Positions 49,553-58,717 of a stretch of 64,000 nt of DNA are shown piece after piece. The translations under genes and the position numbers were made by a program. The notes under the pieces were generated by a model. That model made no database searches. It was not told the origin of the DNA and saw nothing but the letters and a program-made list of their open reading frames with translations. Source of the stretch: Sphingomonas lycopersici (GTDB lineage: Bacteria; Pseudomonadota; Alphaproteobacteria; Sphingomonadales; Sphingomonadaceae). Where the stretch lies: contig NZ_JANFAU010000015.1 in NCBI RefSeq assembly GCF_026130605.1, positions 33,199 through 97,198 on the forward strand, given 5' to 3'. Position 1 is the stretch's first letter, and every line of letters starts with the position of its first letter.

Positions 49553-52213
49553 ATGGGGTTCAGGGCATTTCTGGTCGGTACCGCGAGCGCCGCGGCGCTG
49601 CTGTCGGGGGTCGCGCAGGCGCAGCAGGCGTCCCCGGCGCCCGGGAGCGACAATAGCGACGACATCGTCGTCACCGGCATCCGCGCCTCGCTCGCCGCGG
49701 CGCTGGAGACCAAGCGCAAGTCGGACGCGATCGTCGATTCGGTGTCGGCGGAGGATGTCGGCAAATTTCCCAACACCAATGTCGCCGAGGCGCTGACCCT
49801 GGTGCCGGGCGTGACGGTCGACCGCCAGTTCGGCCAGGGCGAGAAGATCTCGATCCTCGGCACCGATCCGGCGTTAAACCGCACCTTGCTCAACGGGCAG
49901 ACGGTCGCTTCGGCCGATTGGTTCATCCTCGATACGCCGGGGCGCACCTTCAATTACGCGCTGCTCGCGCCGCAGCTCGTCGGCAGCGTCGACGTCTACA
50001 AGACCCCCGAGCCGCGCATCGACGAGGGCTCGATCGGCGGCACGGTGATCGTCAACACGCGCAAGCCGCTCGATCTCAAGCCGCTGACGCTCGCCGCCTC
50101 GCTCGGCTATCTGTGGAACGATCGCTCGCGCAAGGGCGATATCCAGGGATCGGCGCTGGCGAGCTGGCACAACGATTCGGGCACCTTCGGGGTGCTGCTC
50201 GCCTTCCAGCGCGCCAAGGACCGGCTGCGCCGCGACGGGCTCGAAAGCTATGGCACGATGAAGGCCAATCAGTGGAACGGCGGCAATGCCGACAATCCGG
50301 TCAGCTCGATCGCCAACGGCACCTGCACCGGCGCCTGCGCGACGACGCTTGCCGCCAATCCCAATGCGGTGAGCCCCAACGCGTTCGGCACCTCCTTCTT
50401 CCAGCAGGATCGCGAACGGCTGAGCTATTCGGCGGTGGTGCAGTGGAAGCCGGTCGACAGACTGACGCTCGAAGCCAATTGGCTGAAGATCAAGGCGACC
50501 TACGACAATCTCAACCAGTCGATGTACGCTTTCCAGGGCAATACCTGGAACAGCCTCGGCGCGTTGAGCGGGATCACGGTCAACAACGGCGTCGTCACCA
50601 GCAGCTCGCTGACCAACGGGCTGAGCGTGCTCGACGTGCAATATCGCCAGGCCGAGATGCATTCCGATACCTATCAGTTAAGGGCGAACTGGAAGGACGA
50701 TGCCTGGGATCTCAATCTCGAGGGCGGGCTGTCGGATGCCGACGGCGGGACCAAGAAGCAGGTGTTCCTCGAATTCCTCAACAAGGCGAGCTACACCGTC
50801 GACAATAGCGGCGCGCCGAACCGGCCGGGCAACCTCACCTATACCACCAATGTCCTGGGCAATCCGGCGGCATTCGTCACCGATCCGGGCTGGAGCGGCA
50901 ATCTCGTCACCAAGCCGACCACCGACAAGGAGCGTTACGGCCAGGTCGATCTCGGCTTCAACTTCGACGGCGCGGTGAAGCGGCTGCAGTTCGGCTATAA
51001 ATTCCGTCACCACGAAACCGGCCAATCCTATGCCGGCGTCTCGCTCAACGGGCTCGCCGTGGCGGCATCGGCGTTCGATCCGGCGCAGGCGCCGAGCAAT
51101 TATCTGCGCGGCTTCGACGGCGCGGGGGATCAGATGCGCACCCGCTTCGTGATCAGCGGCAATTCGATGTACAATTACGTCACGTCGCTGCCCAACCTGC
51201 CGACCCCGTCGCAATTCGCCGCGCCCGAATTCGCTTCGGGCAATTGGTCGATCAAGGAGGACATCCACGCGGTCTACGGCCAGGTGAACGTCGAATCCGG
51301 CCCGCTGCGCGGCAATTTCGGCCTGCGCTACGTTCGCACGATCACCGACGGCGCCGGATTGGTGTGCCGCCCCGGCGCGTCGTGCAGCGCGCCGGGCGAC
51401 TGGATGCTGCAGGGATCGCACAAGACCTATGAGAATGTGCTCCCCAGCTTCAACCTCGCGCTTTCGGTGCGCGACGATCTGATCCTGCGCTTCGCCGGGG
51501 CGGAAGTGGTCGCACGGCCCGACTATTCGGCGATGACCAGCTTCTTCTGGCTGTCGGATCAGGTGCTGACCGGCGCGGGCGGCAACCCCAATCTGAAGCC
51601 GTATCGCTCGGGCAACCTCAATGCCTCGATCGAATGGTATTTCCAGCGCCACGCGATCCTGTCGGCGGAGGTGTTCTACAAGAGCATCGACGATTACATT
51701 CTCTACCGCACCGCGCCGGAGAATTACTTCAACCAGTCGCAGGGCAAGGTCACCACCTATCAGATCAGCCGGCCGTATAATGCCGGCAATGCACAGGTGA
51801 AGGGCTTCGCGGTCGCCTATCAGCAGAACCTGCCTTACGGCCTCGGCATCCTCGCCAATTACACCTATTCGGATGGCAAGGGCATCGGCGGCGCCGATCT
51901 GCCGTATAATTCGCGGCATCAGGTGAGCGTCAGCCCGTTCTTCGAATCCGGGCCGGTGGCGTTGCGCGGCACGTGGACGTGGCGGTCGAAATATTTCACC
52001 GCGGTCGACCGCGGCGACAATATGTACGTCCGCAGCAGCGACAATCTCGACGTATCGGCGACTTACAAGTTCACCCCGGAGGTCAATCTGACGCTGGCGG
52101 GGATGAACCTCACCGATTCCGAATATTATGCTTATGCCAATACCCCGGCGCTGCCGCGCGGGGTCTATCGCAACGGGCGCAAGCTGATGGCGACGGTCAA
52201 CGTCAACTTCTGA
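49553..52213 (+). CDS. TonB-dependent receptor of the GlcNAc/chitooligosaccharide locus
   Basis: Outer-membrane transporter of 886 residues. Signal peptide to about residue 24 (GVAQAQQAS), TonB-box-like DDIVVTGIRASL, plug with VPGVTVDRQFGQGEKISILG and a barrel ending in TVNVNF with terminal Phe. By analogy with the Caulobacter NagA receptor and with its neighbours it should import GlcNAc or chitooligosaccharides. Start ATG after GAGAGGGGATGAGAG. A terminator follows at 52226, so hexosaminidase and PTS genes may be partly attenuated. Confidence 0.93.
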   Translation: MGFRAFLVGTASAAALLSGVAQAQQASPAPGSDNSDDIVVTGIRASLAAALETKRKSDAIVDSVSAEDVGKFPNTNVAEALTLVPGVTVDRQFGQGEKISILGTDPALNRTLLNGQTVASADWFILDTPGRTFNYALLAPQLVGSVDVYKTPEPRIDEGSIGGTVIVNTRKPLDLKPLTLAASLGYLWNDRSRKGDIQGSALASWHNDSGTFGVLLAFQRAKDRLRRDGLESYGTMKANQWNGGNADNPVSSIANGTCTGACATTLAANPNAVSPNAFGTSFFQQDRERLSYSAVVQWKPVDRLTLEANWLKIKATYDNLNQSMYAFQGNTWNSLGALSGITVNNGVVTSSSLTNGLSVLDVQYRQAEMHSDTYQLRANWKDDAWDLNLEGGLSDADGGTKKQVFLEFLNKASYTVDNSGAPNRPGNLTYTTNVLGNPAAFVTDPGWSGNLVTKPTTDKERYGQVDLGFNFDGAVKRLQFGYKFRHHETGQSYAGVSLNGLAVAASAFDPAQAPSNYLRGFDGAGDQMRTRFVISGNSMYNYVTSLPNLPTPSQFAAPEFASGNWSIKEDIHAVYGQVNVESGPLRGNFGLRYVRTITDGAGLVCRPGASCSAPGDWMLQGSHKTYENVLPSFNLALSVRDDLILRFAGAEVVARPDYSAMTSFFWLSDQVLTGAGGNPNLKPYRSGNLNASIEWYFQRHAILSAEVFYKSIDDYILYRTAPENYFNQSQGKVTTYQISRPYNAGNAQVKGFAVAYQQNLPYGLGILANYTYSDGKGIGGADLPYNSRHQVSVSPFFESGPVALRGTWTWRSKYFTAVDRGDNMYVRSSDNLDVSATYKFTPEVNLTLAGMNLTDSEYYAYANTPALPRGVYRNGRKLMATVNVNF

Positions 52214-52225
52214 CCGGCGCGGATG

Positions 52226-52261
52226 ACGGGGTCGCTGCGCGTCAGGCCGGCGACCCCGTTT
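52226..52261 (+). terminator. Intrinsic terminator after the receptor gene
   Basis: Ten-base stem ACGGGGTCGC / GCGACCCCGT with a 14-base loop followed by a short T run, 12 bases after the receptor stop. It would give more receptor than downstream enzyme. Confidence 0.65.
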
Positions 52262-52314
52262 CCAATCGCGCCCGCCCCGCTATGTTTCCCTTTATGATCG
52301 CTGCCGGAGGGCGT

Positions 52315-54570
52315 GTGCATCCTCGCCGTCTCATTGCGCTTGCCCTGTTCGCGGCTGCCCCGGCGGCGGCGGCCGAGCCGTTGCTGCTCCCTGCGCCGGT
52401 CTCGGCCGAGGCGGGCAAGGGCGCCTTTGCAGTCGGCACGGCAACCGTCATCGTCGTGCCGCCGGGGGATCGCGGCGCGCGCAACGCCGCCGAGCGGCTC
52501 GCGGAATGGACGCTGACGGCGCGCGGGCTCAGGCTTGCGATCGTAAGCGACGCCAAGGCGCCGGCGATCCGTTTTCGTCGCGGTGCGGCTGGGGCGGCCG
52601 AATCTTACGCGCTGGATATCGCCGCGAGCGGCGCGACGATCACCGCGCGTGACGATGCCGGGCTGCTCTATGGCGCGGTCAGCCTGTGGCAATATCTGAC
52701 CCCCGATCGCGCGCGCGGCGCGGTTTCGATCCCGGCGGTCACGGTGAAGGACGCGCCGCGCTTCCGCTGGCGCGGGCTGATGCTCGATAGCGCGCGCAAC
52801 TTCCAGTCGCCGGCCTATATCCGCCGCCTGCTCGACTGGATGGCGGTCAACAAGCTCAACACCTTCCACTGGCATCTCGTCGACGATCAGGGCTGGCGGC
52901 TCGAGATCCGCAAATATCCGCGGCTGACCGATGTTTCGGCGTGGCGCGTGCCTGCCACCGCCCCCGGCGCGCCACCGCTGCCGCGCACCGGGGGCTTCTA
53001 TACCCAGGCCGAGGTGCGCGAGATCGTCGCTTATGCCGCGGCGCGTGGGATCACGATCGTCCCCGAAATCGAGATGCCCGGCCACGCGCTCTCGGCATTG
53101 CGCGCCTATCCGCGGCTCGGCACCGGGGCGGCGATCCCCGCCGGGGTCGAATCCGATTGGGGGGTGTTCCCCTGGCTCTACAATACCGACGATGCGACCT
53201 TCGCTTTCCTCGAGGATGTGCTGCGCGAGGTGATGGCGTTGTTCCCGTCGCGCTACATCCACGTCGGCGGCGACGAGGCGGTGAAGGACCAGTGGAAAGC
53301 CTCGCCCGCCATCCAGGCGAAGATGAAATCGCTCGGCATCGCCGACGAGGATGCGCTGCAAAGCTGGTTCATCCGGCGGATGCAACGCTTCCTCGCCGCC
53401 AACGGGCGGCGGCTGATCGGGTGGGACGAGATATTGCAGGGCGGCATCGCGCCCGAAGCGACGGTGATGTCGTGGCGCGGGATTGACGGCGCGGTGGCGG
53501 CGGCCAAAGCGGGGCATGATACGGTGCTGAGCCCGTCGCCCGCGCTCTATCTCAACCACCGCGAAGGCTATGGCCCGCTCGAGCCGCCCGCGCGCGGCGA
53601 CAGGATCGATCTGCGCAGCGTCTATGGCTTCGATCCTGCCCCGGCGGCGATCCCGGCCGAGGCGCGCGGGCATATCCTTGGCGTACAGGCCAATCTGTGG
53701 ACCGAACATGCGCGAACCGAGCCGCGTGCGTCGTGGATGCTGTTCCCCCGCGCCAATGCGCTGGCCGAGGTGGCGTGGTCGCCCGAGCGGAGTCGCGATT
53801 TCGGCGGCTTCGTCGCGCGGCTGGTGCCGCAGCTCGATCGGATGCGCGCGCTCGGGCTGGAGCCGTCGGCGAGTTCGTTCACGGTGGCGCCGACGGTCGA
53901 TTTCTCCCCCGGCGGGACGCAGGCGAAGGTCGCGCTGGCAAATGCTGCCGGGCTGCCGATCCGCTATACGATCGACGGCAGCGCGGTGATCGCCGCCTCG
54001 CCGCTATACGCCGCGCCGCTGACGCTGCCCTTGGCGACACGGCTGCATGCGGCGGCGATGCTCGGCGACCGTGCGCTGGCCGGCGCGATCGACACGACGA
54101 TCGACCTGGCGTCGGTTCGTCGGCAGACCGACGAGCAGCTCGCTACCTGCACCGACAAGGTCAAGCTGGCGGTGGAGGATGATGCCCCCGCGAACGGCGC
54201 ACGCGCCTCGTTCCTCACCGATATCCTCAATCCGTGCTGGCTCTATCGGGATGCCCCGACCGGCGGCGCGAAACAGATCGCGCTGACCATCGGACAATTC
54301 CCGTTCAACTTTCAGATCGGCGCCGATCTCGCCGCGATTCGCTTCCGCGCGCCCGAAACTCCCGACGGCGAATTCGAGGTGCGCGCGGGGTCGTGCGACG
54401 GGGAGCGTATTGCGGTGCTGCCGCTCGCCCCGGCGCGCGGCAACCCGGCGCTCACCCGGCTGGTCGCGCCGCTCCCGCCGCGCGCCGCGAAGGAGACATT
54501 GTGCATCACCTATACGGCGCGCGGGGTGAACCCGATGTGGGGGTTGAAGCAGGTGGAATTGCTGCCGTGA
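52315..54570 (+). CDS. Beta-N-acetylhexosaminidase, GH20
   Basis: Exported enzyme of about 751 residues that releases GlcNAc from chitooligosaccharides. Signal peptide LIALALFAAAPAAAAEP, an N-terminal GH20b-like domain, the barrel with NTFHWHLVDDQGWRLE, EIEMPGHALSAL and the catalytic Asp-Glu pair in HVGGDEAVKDQW, TWRSWE-like segment as SWRGIDG, then a C-terminal chitobiase-type domain (TIDGSAVIAASPLY) and a final beta domain. I chose GTG 52315 behind GGAGGG; ATG 52294 and 52282 are in frame. The stop overlaps the next gene (GTGA). Confidence 0.93.
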   Translation: MHPRRLIALALFAAAPAAAAEPLLLPAPVSAEAGKGAFAVGTATVIVVPPGDRGARNAAERLAEWTLTARGLRLAIVSDAKAPAIRFRRGAAGAAESYALDIAASGATITARDDAGLLYGAVSLWQYLTPDRARGAVSIPAVTVKDAPRFRWRGLMLDSARNFQSPAYIRRLLDWMAVNKLNTFHWHLVDDQGWRLEIRKYPRLTDVSAWRVPATAPGAPPLPRTGGFYTQAEVREIVAYAAARGITIVPEIEMPGHALSALRAYPRLGTGAAIPAGVESDWGVFPWLYNTDDATFAFLEDVLREVMALFPSRYIHVGGDEAVKDQWKASPAIQAKMKSLGIADEDALQSWFIRRMQRFLAANGRRLIGWDEILQGGIAPEATVMSWRGIDGAVAAAKAGHDTVLSPSPALYLNHREGYGPLEPPARGDRIDLRSVYGFDPAPAAIPAEARGHILGVQANLWTEHARTEPRASWMLFPRANALAEVAWSPERSRDFGGFVARLVPQLDRMRALGLEPSASSFTVAPTVDFSPGGTQAKVALANAAGLPIRYTIDGSAVIAASPLYAAPLTLPLATRLHAAAMLGDRALAGAIDTTIDLASVRRQTDEQLATCTDKVKLAVEDDAPANGARASFLTDILNPCWLYRDAPTGGAKQIALTIGQFPFNFQIGADLAAIRFRAPETPDGEFEVRAGSCDGERIAVLPLAPARGNPALTRLVAPLPPRAAKETLCITYTARGVNPMWGLKQVELLP

Positions 54571-57014
54571 CGCGGACGGTGACCTTGCACGCGCCCTTTG
54601 CCGGGTGGTTCGCGCCGCTCGACGAGGTGCCCGATCCGGTGTTCGCCGAACGGATGATGGGCGACGGCTGCGCGATCGATCCGATCGAGGGCGAGCTGCG
54701 CGCGCCCGCCGATGCCACGGTGACCGCGGTGCCGGCGACCGCGCATGCCGTGACGCTGCGGCTCGATAACGGTGCCGAGCTGCTGATCCATGTCGGGCTG
54801 GAGACGGTCGCGCTCGGCGGGCGGGGCTTTACCGCGCTGGTCGCCGCCGGGGCGCGGGTCGCCGTGGGCGATGTGTTGCTGCGCTTCGATCTCGACGCGG
54901 TGGGGGAGGCGGCCAAGGCGCTGATCACCCCGATCGTCGTCGCCAATGAGGGCTATGCGCTCCGCCTCGATGCGCCGGGCCGCGTGGTCGCGGCCGGCGA
55001 CGCGATCGGCGTCATCGCGGGCGAAGCCGCCGCCGCCGGCGCGTCGGGCGCGGCGAGTTACAGCCGCAGCGTGCCGGTTGCGGCGGCGCACGGCATCCAC
55101 GCCCGCCCGGCGGCGCGGATCGCCGCTGCGCTGCGCCCGTACACCGCCGAGGTGACGCTGCATCTCGGCGCGAAAAGCGCCAATGCGCGTAGCACGGTGG
55201 CGTTGCTCGGCCTCGGGGTGCGCGCGGGCGAAACCGTGACGATCGCCGGTGCGGGCGACGACGCGCATGCCGCGGTCGATGCGGTGGCGGGGCTGATCCT
55301 CGCCGGGTTGGGCGAGACGGCGGACGCCGCGCCGCTGCCACCCGCGCCGCCCGCCGGCCGTGCGGTGACCGCCGCGCCGGGGCTGGCGATCGGGCAGGTG
55401 CTGCAGCTCCGCGCGGTCGATCTGGCGGTGCCGCATGACGGCGCCGGTGTCTCGGCGGAACGCGCCGCGCTGGCCGAGTCGCGCGCGGCGGTGGCGGAGG
55501 CGTTGGGCGGCGGCAATCGCGCGGCGGCGGAGATCGCCGAAGCGCACCGCGCCTTGCTCGCCGATCCCGAGCTTGCCGCGGTCGCCGAGCGGGAGATTGC
55601 CGCCGGGCGCAGCGCCGCCTTCGCGTGGCGCACCGCGACGCGCGCCGCCGCCGCGGCGATCCGCGCCACGGGCGATGCTTTGCTGATCGAGCGCGTCGCC
55701 GATCTCGCCGATCTCGAACGGCAGGTGATCGCGCGGCTGCTCGGCAGTGACGCACCACTGGTGCCGGCGCTGGCCCGCGACACGATCCTGATCGCGGAGG
55801 ATCTTTTGCCGTCGCAATTCCTTGCGCTCGATCGCGCGCGGCTGGCGGGGATCTGCACCGCCGCCGGCGGGCCGACCGCGCATGTCGCGATCCTCGCCGC
55901 CGCCGCGGGCGTGCCGATGCTCGTCGCGGCGGGGCCGGGGGTGCTCGACATCCCAGACGGGCGCACCGTGATCCTCGATGCCGATCGTGCCTTGCTTGAC
56001 GACGATCCCGGGGTCGGCGCGCTGGCCGCGGCAAGCGAGCGGCTGGCGACGGCGCGCGATCGGCGCGCGCGCGATCTCGCCGCCGCCGGCGCGCCGGCCG
56101 AGACCGCGGACGGCACGCGGATCAAGGTTTTCGCCAATCTCGGCGCGGTCGCTGAAGTGGCGGGTGCGGTCGCGGCGGGCGCCGAGGGCTGCGGCTTGCT
56201 GCGCACCGAATTCCTGTTCCTGGAGCGTGCGACCGCGCCCGACGAGGCGGAGCAGCGCGACATCTATCGCCGCATCGCCACCGCGCTCGGCGATCGTCCG
56301 CTGATCGTCCGCACGCTCGATATCGGGGGCGACAAGCCCGTCCCCTATCTGCCGATGCCGGCGGAGGAAAATCCCGCGCTGGGGGTGCGCGGGGTGCGGC
56401 TGAGCCTCGCGCGGCCCGATCTGATGCGCACGCAATTGCGCGCGATCCTCTCGGCGATGCCGACGGCGCAATGCCATGTCATGCTGCCGATGGTGGTCGA
56501 TCTCGCCGAGCTGCGCGCGGTCCGCGTGCTGCTCGACGAGGCGCGCGCCGCGCTCGGCATCGCCGCGCCGGTGCCCTTGGGGGTGATGATCGAGACCCCC
56601 GCCGCGGCGATGCTCGCCGATCAGCTGGCGAGCGAGGCGGATTTCCTGTCGATCGGCACCAACGATCTGACGCAATATGCGCTCGCCAGCGATCGCGGCA
56701 ACGCCGGGGTGTCGGCCAAGCTCGATGCATTGCACCCGGCGGTATTGCGGCTGATCCGCGAGGTCGGGCGCGGCGCGAAGGCCGCGGGGCGCTGGGCGGG
56801 GGTCTGCGGCGGGCTCGCCTCCGATCCGCTTGCCGCGCCGATCCTGATCGGGCTGGGGATGACCGAATTGTCCGCGACCCCCGCCGCCATCCCGGCGCTC
56901 AAGGCGGCGATCCGCGGGGTGGCGCTGGCCGATTGCGTCGCGCTTGCCGACCGCGCCTGCGCCGCGGCGAGCGCCGATGAGGTGCGCGCGATCGCCAGCG
57001 AGGTGACGTCATGA
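54567..57014 (+). CDS. nagF: PTS multiphosphoryl transfer protein EIIA-HPr-EI (NagF type)
   Basis: An 815-residue fusion carrying three phosphotransfer domains in order: EIIA of the glucose type (about 1-145, active His in LLIHVGLETV), HPr (about 165-250, His in AHGIHARPAA) and enzyme I (about 270-815, active His in GGPTAHVAIL, PEP site with CGLLRTEFLFLER, TLDIGGDKP, the GTNDLTQYALA motif and catalytic Cys in AGVCGGLASD). It phosphorylates the partner EIICB (next gene) using PEP. GTG start overlaps the hexosaminidase stop. Confidence 0.95.
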   Translation: MTRTVTLHAPFAGWFAPLDEVPDPVFAERMMGDGCAIDPIEGELRAPADATVTAVPATAHAVTLRLDNGAELLIHVGLETVALGGRGFTALVAAGARVAVGDVLLRFDLDAVGEAAKALITPIVVANEGYALRLDAPGRVVAAGDAIGVIAGEAAAAGASGAASYSRSVPVAAAHGIHARPAARIAAALRPYTAEVTLHLGAKSANARSTVALLGLGVRAGETVTIAGAGDDAHAAVDAVAGLILAGLGETADAAPLPPAPPAGRAVTAAPGLAIGQVLQLRAVDLAVPHDGAGVSAERAALAESRAAVAEALGGGNRAAAEIAEAHRALLADPELAAVAEREIAAGRSAAFAWRTATRAAAAAIRATGDALLIERVADLADLERQVIARLLGSDAPLVPALARDTILIAEDLLPSQFLALDRARLAGICTAAGGPTAHVAILAAAAGVPMLVAAGPGVLDIPDGRTVILDADRALLDDDPGVGALAAASERLATARDRRARDLAAAGAPAETADGTRIKVFANLGAVAEVAGAVAAGAEGCGLLRTEFLFLERATAPDEAEQRDIYRRIATALGDRPLIVRTLDIGGDKPVPYLPMPAEENPALGVRGVRLSLARPDLMRTQLRAILSAMPTAQCHVMLPMVVDLAELRAVRVLLDEARAALGIAAPVPLGVMIETPAAAMLADQLASEADFLSIGTNDLTQYALASDRGNAGVSAKLDALHPAVLRLIREVGRGAKAAGRWAGVCGGLASDPLAAPILIGLGMTELSATPAAIPALKAAIRGVALADCVALADRACAAASADEVRAIASEVTS

Positions 57015-58693
57015 CGTTCAGACCTGCCACCTTGCTCAGCCGGCTCCAGCCGCTCGGGCGTGCGCTGATGCTGCCGATCGCGGTATTGCCGGTCGCGGCG
57101 TTGCTGCTGCGGCTCGGGCAGCCCGATCTGCTCGACCTGCCGTTCATCGCCACCGCGGGCAATGCGATCTTCGCCAATCTCGGGCTGCTGTTCGCCGCGG
57201 GCGTGGCGGTCGGACTGGCGCGCGGCAATCACGGCGCGGCGGCGCTCGCCGGGGTGGTCGCCTATCTCGTCGCGACCGAGGGGGCGAAGGCGTTGCTCGC
57301 GCTCCCGCCGACGCTCGCGACGAGCGATCCCGCGTTGCAGGCGGCGTGGCGGGCGAAGGAGATCGCCAAGCTCAGCGTGCCGGCGGGGATTCTTGCCGGG
57401 CTCGTCGCGGGTGCGCTCTACAACCGCTTCTCCGATATCAAGCTGCCCGATTATCTCGCTTTCTTCGCCGGGCGGCGGTTCGTCCCGATCGTCGCGGGGC
57501 TGGCCGGGCTGCTCGGCGCGGCATTGTTCGGCTGGGGCTTTCCGTGGTTCGAGGGCGCGATCGACGTGCTGTCGCAATGGGTGGTGCGCGCCGGCCCGAT
57601 CGGTCTTTTCTTCTACGGCCTGCTAAACCGCCTCCTGCTGGTCACCGGGCTCCACCATATCATCAACAATATCGCCTGGTTCGTGATCGGCGATTTCCAC
57701 GGCAAGACCGGCGATATCGCGCGTTTCTTCGCCGGCGATCCGCGCGCGGGGGCGTTCATGGCCGGATTCTTCCCGGTGATGATGTTCGGGCTGCCCGCTG
57801 CCTGCCTCGCGATGTACCGCGCCGCTGCGCCGGAGCGGCGCAAGGCGGTGGGGGGGATGTTGCTCAGCCTGGCGCTCACCTCGTTCCTCACCGGGGTAAC
57901 CGAGCCGATCGAATTCACCTTCATGTTCCTCGCCCCGGTGCTTTACGCGGTCCATGCCGTGCTGACCGGCGTGGCGATGGTGGTGATGGATGCGCTGGGG
58001 GTGCGGCTCGGGTTCGGCTTCTCGGCGGGCCTGTTCGATTATGTACTCAACTACGGGCTCGCCACCCGGCCGCTGATGCTGCTGCCGGTCGGCGCGGTCT
58101 ATTTCGCGATCTATTACGCCGCCTTTGCTTGGTGCATCCGCCGCTTCGACCTCAAGACGCCGGGCCGTGAGGCCGAAACGATCGTCTCATCGGGCGTTGT
58201 GGCAGCGGGGATGCGCGGCGAGCGCATCGTCACGGCGCTCGGCGGGGCGGCGAACGTGCGCAGCGTCGACGCCTGCACCACGCGGCTACGGCTGGTGGTG
58301 GCGGATCAGGCGCGGATCGACGAGGCCGGGCTCAAGGCGGAGGGCGCGCGCGGGGTGCTGCGGCTCGCCGACGGCGGGTTGCAGGTGGTGTTCGGCCCGA
58401 TCGCCGATCAGATCGCGGGCGAGACGCGCGCGGCGATGTCGCTCCCGCAATCGGTGGCGGCGGTCCCGGTGTCGGTGGAGGAGGAGGCCGCCTATCCCGC
58501 GATCCGCCGCGCGCTCGGCGAGGGCAACGTCGTCGCGCTGTTGCCGCGCGGCACGCGGCTGATCGCGACCCTGCGCGATCCGGCGCTGGCGGACGAGACG
58601 GCGTTGCATGCCGCCGGCGTGCGGCTGGTGGCACGCCAGCCCGAGAGTGAGAAGCTCCACCTGTTACTCCAACCCCCCGTCATCCCCGCGTAG
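57011..58693 (+). CDS. nagE: PTS N-acetylglucosamine permease EIICB (NagE)
   Basis: Inner-membrane permease of 560 residues that imports and phosphorylates GlcNAc. The N-terminal EIIC domain carries about ten hydrophobic segments with LPIAVLPVAALLL and LTGVTEPIEF typical of the Glc/GlcNAc group; the EIIB domain has the phosphorylated Cys in VDACTTRLRLV. A further C-terminal EIIB-like segment follows. Start overlaps nagF (ATGA). The last residues and the stop codon (PPVIPA) come from a family A repeat at 58678, so the native C-terminus may have been replaced. Confidence 0.94.
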   Translation: MTFRPATLLSRLQPLGRALMLPIAVLPVAALLLRLGQPDLLDLPFIATAGNAIFANLGLLFAAGVAVGLARGNHGAAALAGVVAYLVATEGAKALLALPPTLATSDPALQAAWRAKEIAKLSVPAGILAGLVAGALYNRFSDIKLPDYLAFFAGRRFVPIVAGLAGLLGAALFGWGFPWFEGAIDVLSQWVVRAGPIGLFFYGLLNRLLLVTGLHHIINNIAWFVIGDFHGKTGDIARFFAGDPRAGAFMAGFFPVMMFGLPAACLAMYRAAAPERRKAVGGMLLSLALTSFLTGVTEPIEFTFMFLAPVLYAVHAVLTGVAMVVMDALGVRLGFGFSAGLFDYVLNYGLATRPLMLLPVGAVYFAIYYAAFAWCIRRFDLKTPGREAETIVSSGVVAAGMRGERIVTALGGAANVRSVDACTTRLRLVVADQARIDEAGLKAEGARGVLRLADGGLQVVFGPIADQIAGETRAAMSLPQSVAAVPVSVEEEAAYPAIRRALGEGNVVALLPRGTRLIATLRDPALADETALHAAGVRLVARQPESEKLHLLLQPPVIPA

Positions 58694-58708
58694 GCGGGAA
58701 TGACGGGT
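58678..58708. repeat. Family A repeat, short copy 7
   Basis: A single compact palindrome CGTCATCCCCGCGTAGGCGG with its inverse GGGAATGACGG (fragments), between convergent nagE and dipeptidase stops. It supplies the TAG stop of nagE. Confidence 0.8.
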
Positions 58709-58717
58709 TGGCTCGGG

